Source: a virus
Strand: one strand, 5' to 3'
Length of the DNA stretch: 64,000 nucleotides
IMG/VR virus record: IMGVR_UViG_3300042446_001732
Location: 1 to 64,000 of that record
Position 1 is the stretch's first letter; each line of letters begins with the position of its first letter. This document shows, piece after piece, positions 34,713 through 42,560 of the stretch. The notes beneath the pieces were generated by a model. The model did not search any database, had not been told where the DNA came from, and saw nothing but the letters and a program-made list of their open reading frames with translations. The position numbers and the translations under genes are program-made.

Positions 34713-36035
34713 TTAACCGCCGTTGTCGGCTCTGGGTTTGAGCAGTTCACTGAGACTCTGACGACTTGGCATAGGCCCACGATCAGTAGTGTTAACTGTA
34801 GCTGTGTTGTTCACAAAGCTGGAACGCAATGTTTTGTTGTCTGGTCCGTTGTTGAGGTCAGTGCGCACACTGTCATCAATTTTAACCCAGCGGATGCCGT
34901 CATATCTAAACAAGCGATTGGGCTTGTAGTCCAATCTCAATACATATGCCCCGGCCACGGGATTGGGAGGGAATGCCACACCTGGAGTAACAGGTAATCC
35001 ATTGGGTGCAATGTCGTCGCTGCCTGTTAGGTAGCCCAGAGTGTAGCCTTCGGCTCGTGGACTAGTGGCTTGACCGCCTTGTGTGCCGTCCACTGTGGTT
35101 GTTTCGTCTGCTGTCAAGCTAGCGCCTTCAGCCAGTGCAGGTTGATCATTCAACAGTGTTGGCACAATGTAGAATTTGGTAGTGTCATAGCCACTCAATG
35201 GCACTTCAACGTCAGCTTGAGTAAGAATAGCATCATTGATCTCTTCATCTTTGGTGCGGGTGCCTTGCACATCTGCAATGGTAGGCGGTGTGTACTCTTG
35301 CCAGTAAGTGGTATTGTTGATGGCTATGTCAGCTGGAGTGTTGATCTTGGCCTGATAATAAGTGTTGCCGTAGTTCACAATACTTCCAGCAGGATAGTAA
35401 TTGCCATTGTCCCAGATTTGTTCACTCACAAATGGTTTGTTGGTAATAGAATTGTACTCTTGTGCATCAGTGAGAGGCGTTGCCTTGACTCGCCACAAGT
35501 GCGGCAACCAAGTAACAGAAAAACCTTCACTAGCATATGCAGCATCTTGAATCACATAGTACTTAGGCAATGCAGCAGGCAATGCTGAATTTAATGGATT
35601 GTAATCTTTCAAGTTTGGAACTTCAATTACATCACCACTCATGAGTTTGCGACCAAACGAATCAATCATGTCATTGTAATGAAATGTAATAAACAAGGTA
35701 TCGTTGTTCAAAAACAAACCAAATTGAGTCAGGTCAAAGTCCACATCCTGTGTGTTGTACACACCACGCATGACATAGATGTCTGGATCATACACACGAT
35801 CTCTGTTTTCCAACAGCAACAGATCTTGTATGTTTAGTGGACTTAGAGTTTCGTATACTGGCTGAGTTGCGTCGGCATTGCCGCTCAGAGTAGAGTCTTC
35901 GCCACCAGTTTGCGGACCCATGTACTTGTGGACAAACATGTCCAGTCCGCCCACAGTGTACATTTCACTGATTGTGCGGTCCAAGAATTGGTAATCTCGG
36001 GTTCGGTTGGGGCGGAATAGGCTTAGACGTGGCAT
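34713..36035 (-). CDS. 14: Neck protein gp14 with carbohydrate-binding-like insert
   Basis: The first 190 residues follow T4 gp14: SEMYTVGGLDMFVHKYMG, DPDIYVMRGVYNTQDVDF, LFITFHYNDMIDSFGRKLMSGDVIEVPNL and SEGFSVTWLPHLWRVKATPL. T4 gp14 is 256 aa, whereas this is 440 aa. Residues 207-248 (a W-x4-Y-x2-G-x2-V-x-Y pattern, then YYQA and YWQEY) resemble a chitin-binding CBM5/12-type module. gp14 seals the filled head with gp13. The ATG is seven bases after a minus-strand TAAATA core, with no Shine-Dalgarno. Its partner gp13 is 3.5 kb away on the other strand. Confidence 0.85.
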   Translation of the reverse strand: MPRLSLFRPNRTRDYQFLDRTISEMYTVGGLDMFVHKYMGPQTGGEDSTLSGNADATQPVYETLSPLNIQDLLLLENRDRVYDPDIYVMRGVYNTQDVDFDLTQFGLFLNNDTLFITFHYNDMIDSFGRKLMSGDVIEVPNLKDYNPLNSALPAALPKYYVIQDAAYASEGFSVTWLPHLWRVKATPLTDAQEYNSITNKPFVSEQIWDNGNYYPAGSIVNYGNTYYQAKINTPADIAINNTTYWQEYTPPTIADVQGTRTKDEEINDAILTQADVEVPLSGYDTTKFYIVPTLLNDQPALAEGASLTADETTTVDGTQGGQATSPRAEGYTLGYLTGSDDIAPNGLPVTPGVAFPPNPVAGAYVLRLDYKPNRLFRYDGIRWVKIDDSVRTDLNNGPDNKTLRSSFVNNTATVNTTDRGPMPSRQSLSELLKPRADNGG

Positions 36036-36042
36036 AGTGTTG

Positions 36043-36048
36043 TATTTA
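36043..36048 (-). promoter_or_regulatory. Late promoter core TAAATA for gp14-gp15-Nudix
   Basis: CATAAATAC on the minus strand, ending seven bases before the gp14 ATG. It lies back to back with an early-type promoter for the plus strand at 36057. Confidence 0.65.
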
Positions 36049-36056
36049 TGGGCAGG

Positions 36057-36085
36057 TTGACCAATAATTGAACAAGTGCTACAAT
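36057..36085 (+). promoter_or_regulatory. Sigma70-type promoter TTGACC-17-TACAAT
   Basis: TTGACC at 36057-36062, 17-bp spacer, TGC extended element and TACAAT at 36080-36085. A +1 seven bases later would be the A of the ATG at 36092, giving a leaderless early mRNA. Confidence 0.7.
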
Positions 36086-36091
36086 AGCTGT

Positions 36092-36364
36092 ATGAAAGTA
36101 GTTAAACTGAATCGCAGATTTCGCCAGTTCCGAGAACACGGACACACTGTGGGCTTGAGATTTCCTAGCTACACTGAATCTACACCATACGAAGCAGCAA
36201 CCAGGAAGAAATTGGGCGATGGCGGCTGGCAGCGGCATGATCTATGGTACAGTTACTTCGGGCATGGCCGGGTAGATGGGTACCGTCCGTACTGGATCAC
36301 ATTCCGCAATGAGTCAGATGCCACTTTGGTAGTACTTTCTACTGACTTGACCAAATTTTGGTAA
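36092..36364 (+). CDS. Conserved phage hypothetical, 90 aa
   Basis: I take the ATG at 36092 (KVVKLNRRFRQFREHGHTVG) rather than 36068, because 36068 lies upstream of the -10 of the promoter. The protein is basic and soluble, rich in Arg, Tyr and Trp (YSYFGHGRVDGYRPYWITFR). Similar ORFs occur in marine T4-like phages with no known role. It is the first gene behind an early-type promoter and probably acts before or during takeover. A second promoter lies over its 3' end. Confidence 0.68.
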   Translation: MKVVKLNRRFRQFREHGHTVGLRFPSYTESTPYEAATRKKLGDGGWQRHDLWYSYFGHGRVDGYRPYWITFRNESDATLVVLSTDLTKFW

Positions 36365-36375
36365 TCTGCTATAAT
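36347..36375 (+). promoter_or_regulatory. Sigma70-type promoter TTGACC-17-TATAAT
   Basis: TTGACC at 36347-36352, a 17-bp spacer, TGC extended element and perfect TATAAT at 36370-36375. It lies over the end of the previous gene, and the following ATG is eight bases after the -10. Confidence 0.85.
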
Positions 36376-36382
36376 TACTGAT

Positions 36383-37543
36383 ATGATTAAAGGAGCCACC
36401 GTGAAATCTGCTGTAGCAAATAAACCCGTAAAATCTCTGAATCCACGCAGTGCAGACACCAATGTCATGGGACCAGAACCCACCTGGCGCGAACAGCCCA
36501 TCAGCAACAGGACCAGTCAAATGACTGCTGCCTTTTCCTGGTACAATTACTTTTACGGCAAAAAAGATGCTCGTGACATGATTGTGAACTATCTGGAACT
36601 GCATGGCCGTAAAGCAGATGTTCGTGCTCTCAAAGGTGTGTCCGATTCAGACATTCGACTAACTGCTGGGTGGTTGTGCAGAATGAGCATGGTGGGCCTT
36701 GACCTGTCTGAACACGAACAAATCAAACTAGACAACATGCTGAAAGAACTGGTCGCAGTCAAACAACAAGAAGGTTCAACAGAGTCCGCAGAACCTGTGA
36801 TAGCACGACTGACCATTCAGGATCGCCTGCGTGAAAAAGTAAGCGAGTGTGCCGGTGAACTGGACGGCATGTTTGATGAGTTTATTTTGGCCGGCGCCAA
36901 AATGAGTGCAGACTACAAGCCAATTATGTTGATCCGTGGCATGAACGTGGCACCACAAATGGTAAGTTCTTTGTCTGATATTTGGAAACGCAAGCAGGCT
37001 GAATTTGAAGAAGTTGCCAAAGGCAAAGACGCACAACTGGCAGAAGGCTACGGATATCTCAGCAAGATTCAGCTACGAAATGTGTTGAAGTTTTGCGAAA
37101 CTGTGATCAACGACTGCGGCGCATATGTGCAGATTAAAAAGGTTGAGCGCAAGCCACGTGCAGTCAAAGCAGTGTCGCCAGAAAAACGTGCAGCCAAGTT
37201 CAAGGTTGCAATGGAATTTGCTGATCTCAAACTCAAGGGATTGCCTGCCGCAAGCCTGGTGGAAAAAACAGAAGCCTGGCTGTATGATACCAAAAAGCGC
37301 AAGCTGATACACGTTGTGGCAGACTCACATGCAGGATCGTTCACTGTAAAAAGCAATTCCATCATTGGATTCAGTGTGTCGGAGAGCATGCAAAAGACTG
37401 TGCGCAAACCCGCAGAAGTTGTCAAAGCCATGCAGGCCGCAGGCAAGCCGGCTGCTAGAAAGATCTACAAAGATCTAACCACCACTGAAACAGGGTTCAA
37501 CGGACGTGGAACTGAAAACTTGATGGTGCTAAAGACCTGGTAA
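36383..37543 (+). CDS. Conserved T4-like phage hypothetical, 386 aa
   Basis: A largely helical, basic 386-aa protein. Recognisable segments are AFSWYNYFYGKKDARDMIVNYLEL, IRLTAGWLCRMSMVGLDL, and a C-terminal half rich in Lys/Arg (KKVERKPRAVKAVSPEKRA) with HVVADSHAGSFTVKSNSIIGF. It is known in marine T4-like genomes without assigned function. Its nucleic-acid-binding look is an inference. Two starts are possible: ATG 36383, almost exactly at the predicted +1, or GTG 36401 with a strong AAAGGAG six bases before it. The Shine-Dalgarno favours GTG, the leaderless pattern favours ATG. Confidence 0.68.
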   Translation: MIKGATVKSAVANKPVKSLNPRSADTNVMGPEPTWREQPISNRTSQMTAAFSWYNYFYGKKDARDMIVNYLELHGRKADVRALKGVSDSDIRLTAGWLCRMSMVGLDLSEHEQIKLDNMLKELVAVKQQEGSTESAEPVIARLTIQDRLREKVSECAGELDGMFDEFILAGAKMSADYKPIMLIRGMNVAPQMVSSLSDIWKRKQAEFEEVAKGKDAQLAEGYGYLSKIQLRNVLKFCETVINDCGAYVQIKKVERKPRAVKAVSPEKRAAKFKVAMEFADLKLKGLPAASLVEKTEAWLYDTKKRKLIHVVADSHAGSFTVKSNSIIGFSVSESMQKTVRKPAEVVKAMQAAGKPAARKIYKDLTTTETGFNGRGTENLMVLKTW

Positions 37544-37550
37544 GTAGTCC

Positions 37551-38429
37551 ATGCACAATATTACAAACAAAGTTGATTTTTACATTACCAATGTTTGTAA
37601 TCTAACTTGTGATCGTTGCAATAGATTTAACAATCACGACTTCCGCGGCTGGCAACGATGGAGTGATTACCAGGCTCAATACGAACAGTGGGGCAAGTTG
37701 GTGCAACTAAACGCTGCCACTATCATGGGCGGTGAACCTTTTTTAAATCCTACCTTGGGTGACTGGATAACAGGCATCAACAGAATATTTGATATTGATG
37801 TGCAAGTGTTGACCAATGGCACTCGATTCAATCAATCCAAGTCACTGTACGAAAAATTACTGTATAGATCTCCTCGCACAGGAGCAATGAACCATATTGG
37901 TGTGAGTTTGCATAATATTGCTGACCAAGAGCAATTGCTGGCTGACGTTCGTGCATTTTTCCCTGTGCCTTTTGAAGAATTTCCCAAAGGATCTTCCAGG
38001 AACTACTGGAACTCAGATTGGTTTTTCATTGACAACAATGGAGTAATGATCAACGTATACACAGTTAACGAATTTGGTGCTGCTGCTATCAGGCCAGCAC
38101 AGCAGCAATTTCATTTGCACAACAGTGACCCTGTGCAAGCACACAATACCTGTGCGTTTGCTCGCTTCAAGTCGTATCACTACATTCGTGGCCGACTGTA
38201 CAAGTGTGGACCAGTGGCCTTGATGTCAGAATTTGATCAACAGCATAGTTTACAAATCTCTGATTCAGATCGTGAGCTGCTGAATTCATACAAGTCATTG
38301 GGGGTTGATAATTTTGATCAGTATTATCAAGAATTTTTTAACAAGTTGGATCAGCCTATTGCACAGTGCAAATTTTGTCCGGAACAGTCTGAAATGCAGA
38401 CAATTTTTCCTATACGCAAGGGTCTGTAA
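37551..38429 (+). CDS. Radical SAM protein, 292 aa
   Basis: CNLTCDRC gives the CxxxCxxC cluster (C16, C20, C23) that binds the [4Fe-4S] cluster, followed by TIMGGEPFLNP, the GGE SAM-binding motif. The C-terminal region has further cysteines (CAFARF, YKCG, CKFC) that could hold a second, SPASM-like cluster. The family makes 5'-deoxyadenosyl radicals to modify peptides, sugars or nucleotides. The substrate is unknown. It is followed two bases later by a glycosyltransferase-like gene, with an SGNH gene nearby, suggesting a joint role in modifying a surface or virion component. Confidence 0.85.
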   Translation: MHNITNKVDFYITNVCNLTCDRCNRFNNHDFRGWQRWSDYQAQYEQWGKLVQLNAATIMGGEPFLNPTLGDWITGINRIFDIDVQVLTNGTRFNQSKSLYEKLLYRSPRTGAMNHIGVSLHNIADQEQLLADVRAFFPVPFEEFPKGSSRNYWNSDWFFIDNNGVMINVYTVNEFGAAAIRPAQQQFHLHNSDPVQAHNTCAFARFKSYHYIRGRLYKCGPVALMSEFDQQHSLQISDSDRELLNSYKSLGVDNFDQYYQEFFNKLDQPIAQCKFCPEQSEMQTIFPIRKGL

Positions 38430-38431
38430 CA

Positions 38432-39502
38432 GTGTTCCAGGATAGATTCTATCAAACACAACAAGGCGAAGTATTTGAACAAAGCCAGTGCATGCAGCAT
38501 GAGCATGTGTTGGCCAATTTCTTTTCTAGTATTCTAGTTAATCTTGAGTACTCAACAGTAGACCCAGGTCGCAGGATCTGGACCAGAAACAACAAAACAG
38601 TAATAGTGTGCTTGGCAGACGATTTTAACATCTGCGGCGCAAATTTATCAACGTCTCCTGGCAAATGGTTTGACGCTGACACAGTTGTGATAACAGATAA
38701 CTTGATCACTTGTGATACACAATACACTGTGCTTCGGGTGCCTGTTAGTTATTTTGGAGTGTTTGGATACACACCAGCACTACAAAATTTTACACCATCC
38801 CACAGGTTTCATTTGTCAGTGAATCGCCTTGACTCACAAAGACAATTGATACTGTTTGAACTGATTGCACAAAGCGGTGACCTTGATGCGGTACAGCAGC
38901 AGGATCTTGTCAATTTCAACGCTAGAGATGCCTATGAACCCAACAACAATGTGCAGGATCTACAACAAAATTTTGTAAAACATTGGCAGCCATTGGCTGA
39001 GTATTATACAGGAGTGTACGATCAACACTGGGACGCTGTATTAAATTCTTTGCCCTTGCTTACTCACAATTTTAGTATTGAACAAGCTGGGGTTGATGCA
39101 TACTTGAACCTGGTGGTTGAGACCTATGCAGGCAACACCACTATAACATTCAGTGAAAAGATATTCCGCGCTCTGGTAACGCCGGCACCCTGGGCAGTGT
39201 TTGCAGCACAAGGAGCAGTGCAGCATGTTGTGGATCTGGGATTTGATGTCATGTCAGATATTGTGGACCATTCATACGATCAATATGTACAAGATAACTG
39301 GCCGGGCCGTAACAAAATAGCAAATTATATCTCAGCCAATCTGTCTAATTATCACAGAATCCAGCAGATTGATGCTGCTGTGCTGGCAGCAAGATGCAAA
39401 CAAGCAGCAGAACACAATCAGCAGCGCCTGGCTGCATTGCGGGCACAATGGCCCGGCGATTTTGCACGGTGGCTTCCTGGAGTGATAGCGCAGCTTGAAT
39501 AA
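38432..39502 (+). CDS. Glycosyltransferase-like protein, 356 aa
   Basis: The start is GTG at 38432, two bases after the radical SAM stop. The C-terminal part has YAGNTTITFSEKIFRALVTPAPW, FAAQGAVQHVVDLGFDVMSDIVDH, then a helix with NKIANYISANL. It is the same architecture as the C-terminus of the 11478 gene and of exostosin/GT10-like transferases. The N-terminal half is not recognised (TVIVCLADDFNICGANL). The paralogy between the two loci is visible in the S-E-K, LG(F/L)D and (M/F)SD(I/V)V positions. Catalysis is inferred, not shown. Confidence 0.55.
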   Translation: MFQDRFYQTQQGEVFEQSQCMQHEHVLANFFSSILVNLEYSTVDPGRRIWTRNNKTVIVCLADDFNICGANLSTSPGKWFDADTVVITDNLITCDTQYTVLRVPVSYFGVFGYTPALQNFTPSHRFHLSVNRLDSQRQLILFELIAQSGDLDAVQQQDLVNFNARDAYEPNNNVQDLQQNFVKHWQPLAEYYTGVYDQHWDAVLNSLPLLTHNFSIEQAGVDAYLNLVVETYAGNTTITFSEKIFRALVTPAPWAVFAAQGAVQHVVDLGFDVMSDIVDHSYDQYVQDNWPGRNKIANYISANLSNYHRIQQIDAAVLAARCKQAAEHNQQRLAALRAQWPGDFARWLPGVIAQLE

Positions 39503-39505
39503 ATA
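39500..39505 (+). promoter_or_regulatory. Late promoter core AATAAATAT before gp13
   Basis: AATAAATAT starting at 39498, overlapping the preceding stop and 20 nt before the gp13 ATG. A GGAGTTTCCTT leader follows. Confidence 0.6.
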
Positions 39506-39525
39506 TAGGAACCGGAGTTTCCTTT

Positions 39526-40287
39526 ATGGCCGACAATACATTACCCCAGCTCAAGCAAGATCTTATTGATTATGTGGGGCTGCTGCTGGGCAATCAGATC
39601 ATTGATCTCGAACTAGATCCTGCACACTTTGAGGCTGCATATCAAAAGACCATTGGCACTTTTCGCCAACGAAGCAATGCAGCATATGAAGAAGCTTACA
39701 TTTTCATGGAGCTGATTCGTGACGTAAACATTTACACATTGCCGCAAGAAGTCACAAGTGTGCGTCAGATTTTTCGCAGAACATTTGGTGATGCCACAGG
39801 ACCGTTTGCTTCAAACTTTGATCCATTTGCACAGGCCAGCATCAACGTGTATCTCATGAACTTCAACGTGGCTGGTGGACTTGCTACCTATGACTTCTAC
39901 TCACAGTATGTGGAACTAGCTGCCAAGATGTTTGGCGGATTCATGAACTATACCTGGAATCCTGTGACCAAGAAATTACAGCTCATACGAGATCCAAAAG
40001 GCACCGGGGAAAATGTGCTGCTTTGGGCTTACCAGCTCAAGCCCGAGATTCAGTTGTTGACTGATCATCAAACTGGACAATGGATCCGTGACTACATGGT
40101 TGCTGTTTCCAAAATGATCATTGGTGAGGCTCGCGAAAAGTTCTCAACCATTGCTGGCCCGCAGGGCGGAGGTAGTTTGAACGGTGCTGCAATGAAGTCA
40201 GAAGCACAGGCTCAGATGGATGCGCTGTTGGAACAACTCAAATTGTATGTAGATGGTGCGCAGCCATTGACCTTTGTAATTGGCTAA
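39526..40287 (+). CDS. 13: Neck protein gp13
   Basis: A 253-aa homologue of T4 gp13 (309 aa). LKQDLIDYVGLLLGNQIIDLELDPAHFEAAYQK matches the gp13 opening that grips the portal. INVYLMNFNVAGGLATYDFYSQYVELAAKMFGG and LWAYQLKPEIQLLTDHQTGQWIRDYMVAVSKMIIGEAREKFS match the middle and end. It forms the head-to-tail neck with gp14 after packaging. Shine-Dalgarno CCGGAG. Unlike T4, it is separated from gp14/gp15 and on the opposite strand. Its 3' end overlaps the next ORF by 8 nt. Confidence 0.92.
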   Translation: MADNTLPQLKQDLIDYVGLLLGNQIIDLELDPAHFEAAYQKTIGTFRQRSNAAYEEAYIFMELIRDVNIYTLPQEVTSVRQIFRRTFGDATGPFASNFDPFAQASINVYLMNFNVAGGLATYDFYSQYVELAAKMFGGFMNYTWNPVTKKLQLIRDPKGTGENVLLWAYQLKPEIQLLTDHQTGQWIRDYMVAVSKMIIGEAREKFSTIAGPQGGGSLNGAAMKSEAQAQMDALLEQLKLYVDGAQPLTFVIG

Positions 40288-41008
40288 CAAGCAAACCCTG
40301 ATGATTGGTTGCAGCTTTATGTCAAGGCTGCAGGCCCGTCATGCTGGAGACATGGGCATAAACGCCGCAAAATACCATGTGTTAGCCAGCCCGGGCACAG
40401 GCAATCAGGCCATTGCTGCCAGAGCCATGTATCAGTTGGCTCAGGAAGATTATGATCGTGTGGTAGTGTTGTGGTCTGGCATCAACAGAATAGACTTTCC
40501 AGTCAGCGAAGAACTGCAACGCACACAACACAACAACCCTGACGGTGATTGGGTGGCCAGCTGCAACATTGGCAGCATGGCCTGGTATCATTCAGGCGGT
40601 TTTTTGGGAACAGGCGTTTTTGGTGCAGTGCCAGAACCTGTGCAGATCTTCATGCGGGCACAGTATCTGGGATCAGAACCCAACAGCAAATACCTAAGCG
40701 AACTTACCTTGATCAGCATTGTAGCACTGCAAAGTTTGCTGAAGGCTCGTGGCATTGATCATCAAATGGCATTCATACACAATACCACTCACGGTGATGT
40801 TGGCCGACAACAAGAACATGCACACGGAATTTTGGATCACAGTTCACCCTTGGACAAACTGGTAGATTGGAGCAAGTTCAACATGAACAGCAATCCTTAT
40901 GAATGGGCCATGCGCCGCGAACAACTGGAAGGTGATCAATATCATCCTACCAGAAACGCCATGATTGACTGGTTTCGAGAACAAATGGGCATTGACATGA
41001 CCCAGTGA
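40280..41008 (+). CDS. SGNH-like hydrolase or GDSL-like protein, 242 aa
   Basis: LMIGCSFMSR resembles block I of SGNH/GDSL esterases (Ser in GxSx context), GTGNQAIAAR block II (Gly), VVLWSGINRIDFP block III (Asn), and QYHPTRNAMIDWF the C-terminal His block. Such enzymes remove acyl groups from sugars or lipids. The frame opens with TTG at 40280 overlapping the gp13 stop; ATG at 40301 is the alternative, and neither has a good Shine-Dalgarno. It may be expressed by coupling to gp13. A second, distinct SGNH gene lies at 56953, also next to a radical SAM gene. Confidence 0.65.
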   Translation: MANKQTLMIGCSFMSRLQARHAGDMGINAAKYHVLASPGTGNQAIAARAMYQLAQEDYDRVVVLWSGINRIDFPVSEELQRTQHNNPDGDWVASCNIGSMAWYHSGGFLGTGVFGAVPEPVQIFMRAQYLGSEPNSKYLSELTLISIVALQSLLKARGIDHQMAFIHNTTHGDVGRQQEHAHGILDHSSPLDKLVDWSKFNMNSNPYEWAMRREQLEGDQYHPTRNAMIDWFREQMGIDMTQ

Positions 41009-41020
41009 TTGTGCTATACT
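40992..41020 (+). promoter_or_regulatory. Sigma70-type promoter TTGACA-17-TATACT
   Basis: Perfect TTGACA at 40992-40997, a 17-bp spacer ending in TGC, and TATACT at 41015-41020. The +1 seven bases on is the A of the ATG at 41027. It lies over the end of the SGNH gene. Confidence 0.85.
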
Positions 41021-41026
41021 TGCAGT

Positions 41027-41548
41027 ATGCACCTAATGATTGACCTAGAAGGGCTGAGCACTGGCCCAGACACTACTATCCTTACTATTGCCGCACAAGC
41101 GTTTGATCCGTTTGGCAAAGGCTTCTATGAGCAATCTTACTATGCTAGAGTTACCTTGGAAAGTCAGGAAAATCGTGTAATTGATGATAACACTATTGCA
41201 TGGTGGGCAACGCAACCTGAACACGCTAGAGAAGAAGCATTTGGAGAACAAGATCGAATTCCACTAGATGAAGCACTAGACGGATTAGGCCGACTAATTT
41301 GGAACAGCAAGATGATTTGGGCACAAGGTCCAACTTATGACATGAATATTCTTGAGCATGCTTACAAGAGCTACAACAAGCCCCTGCCGTGGAAATACTA
41401 CATGGTGCGAGACAGTCGCACAGTGTTCAGCTTGTGGCCTGATCAGCCAATACCTCCAACTAGTCACCATGCTCTTGAAGACTGTCGCAGACAAATTGGT
41501 ATGTTGCAAAACACATTAACACATCTAAACGTAAAGGCATTGAAATGA
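41027..41548 (+). CDS. DnaQ-like 3'-5' exonuclease, 173 aa
   Basis: LMIDLEGLSTGP near the N-terminus supplies the DxE motif (D6, E8), WAQGPTYDMNILEHAY a central Asp, and SHHALEDCRRQ the His-x4-5-Asp end. Together these make a DEDD-type exonuclease close to T4 DexA/exoribonuclease-like DUF5051 proteins. I choose ATG 41027 because it falls at the predicted +1 of the strong promoter; the ORF's earlier ATG at 41009 is upstream of the -10. It heads a tight operon (ATGA overlaps) with a nucleotidase and a dNMP kinase, consistent with degrading DNA or RNA to nucleotides. Confidence 0.82.
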   Translation: MHLMIDLEGLSTGPDTTILTIAAQAFDPFGKGFYEQSYYARVTLESQENRVIDDNTIAWWATQPEHAREEAFGEQDRIPLDEALDGLGRLIWNSKMIWAQGPTYDMNILEHAYKSYNKPLPWKYYMVRDSRTVFSLWPDQPIPPTSHHALEDCRRQIGMLQNTLTHLNVKALK

Positions 41549-42039
41549 ACATTTATCTTGACATGGATGATGTGGTAGCAGACTGGATGGCTCATGCACA
41601 GGACTTTTTAAAAATGCGATGGAATCATGAAACAAGTGAGCGTGTTCCGCAGTCAGACTGGGACAAACTCAAATCTGACACACATTTTTATCGCTCTTTG
41701 CCCTTGAAAGCTGGCGCACATGAACTGGTTGATTACTGCCGTGAATTGACACAGCACACCAATGGACACTTGCGGTTCTTGACTGCATTGCCACACGACT
41801 ACTCCATGCCATTTGCTGTGAGCGACAAAGTGTTTTGGGCACAGGAACATTTTGCGGATGTTCCGGTTACAATTGGTCCTTTTTCTTTTGACAAATGGCG
41901 TCATTGCAAAAATCCCACTGATATTTTGATCGATGATCGCACCAGCAACTGTGAAGAATGGATCAAGGCTGGGGGCCTGGCACACATTTATCGAGACTGG
42001 CCTGCTTGCAAAGCATGGTTTGAGGAAATTATCAAATGA
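41545..42039 (+). CDS. HAD-family 5'(3')-deoxyribonucleotidase-like protein, 164 aa
   Basis: The N-terminus IYLDMDDVVADW carries the HAD motif I (D6 nucleophile, D8 acid). LRFLTALP supplies the motif II Thr, and DILIDDRTSNCEEW the motif IV acidic pair. Size and layout match 5'-nucleotidase, deoxy (NT5C-type) proteins found in phages, which dephosphorylate dNMPs. It overlaps the exonuclease gene and the kinase gene by four bases each, so the three are translated together and probably handle recycled nucleotides. Confidence 0.85.
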   Translation: MNIYLDMDDVVADWMAHAQDFLKMRWNHETSERVPQSDWDKLKSDTHFYRSLPLKAGAHELVDYCRELTQHTNGHLRFLTALPHDYSMPFAVSDKVFWAQEHFADVPVTIGPFSFDKWRHCKNPTDILIDDRTSNCEEWIKAGGLAHIYRDWPACKAWFEEIIK

Positions 42040-42560
42040 AAACATTACCTAAGTTACTAATTATTGGCAATGCTCGTCACGGCAAAGACACAGTGTGTGA
42101 CATATTACGTGAAGAATTTGCATACTCTTTTCGTTCCAGTTCAGACTTTTGCGCAGAAAAATTTATCTATGCCGAACTCAAACACAAGTACGGATACACC
42201 ACCTACGAGCAGTGTTTTTTGGACCGGCACAATCACAGAGCCGAATGGTATGACATGATACATGCCTACTGCAAAGATGACTATGCTAGATTGGGACGTG
42301 AGATTTTTGCTGAAAATTCAATCTACTGTGGCCTGAGAAACAAAGGTGAATTTCATGCCATGCGCAACACCAAAGTTTTTGACTACGCTATCTGGGTTGA
42401 TCGCAGCGATCATTTGCCTCAAGAAGACAAGAGCAGCATGACTCTGGAACCCTGGATGTCAGACTATGTGATTGACAACAACGGCACACTAGCGGACCTA
42501 CAAAGAAACACAATTGAACTGATCACACGTCTGGTTGCAGATCACCAGGCCGCCATGTAG
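42036..42560 (+). CDS. dNMP kinase-like P-loop protein (T4 gp1-type), 174 aa
   Basis: A Walker A-type GNARHGKDT at residues 11-19 and a short P-loop kinase fold with DYAIWVDRSDHLPQE near 115-130 resemble T4 gp1 deoxynucleoside monophosphate kinase, which phosphorylates dNMPs for phage DNA synthesis. T4 gp1 is 241 aa, so this is a compact member. It is the last gene of the operon from the 40992 promoter. The 3' end overlaps the convergent HNH-like gene by 38 nt, and a strong terminator follows at 42902. Confidence 0.8.
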   Translation: MKTLPKLLIIGNARHGKDTVCDILREEFAYSFRSSSDFCAEKFIYAELKHKYGYTTYEQCFLDRHNHRAEWYDMIHAYCKDDYARLGREIFAENSIYCGLRNKGEFHAMRNTKVFDYAIWVDRSDHLPQEDKSSMTLEPWMSDYVIDNNGTLADLQRNTIELITRLVADHQAAM

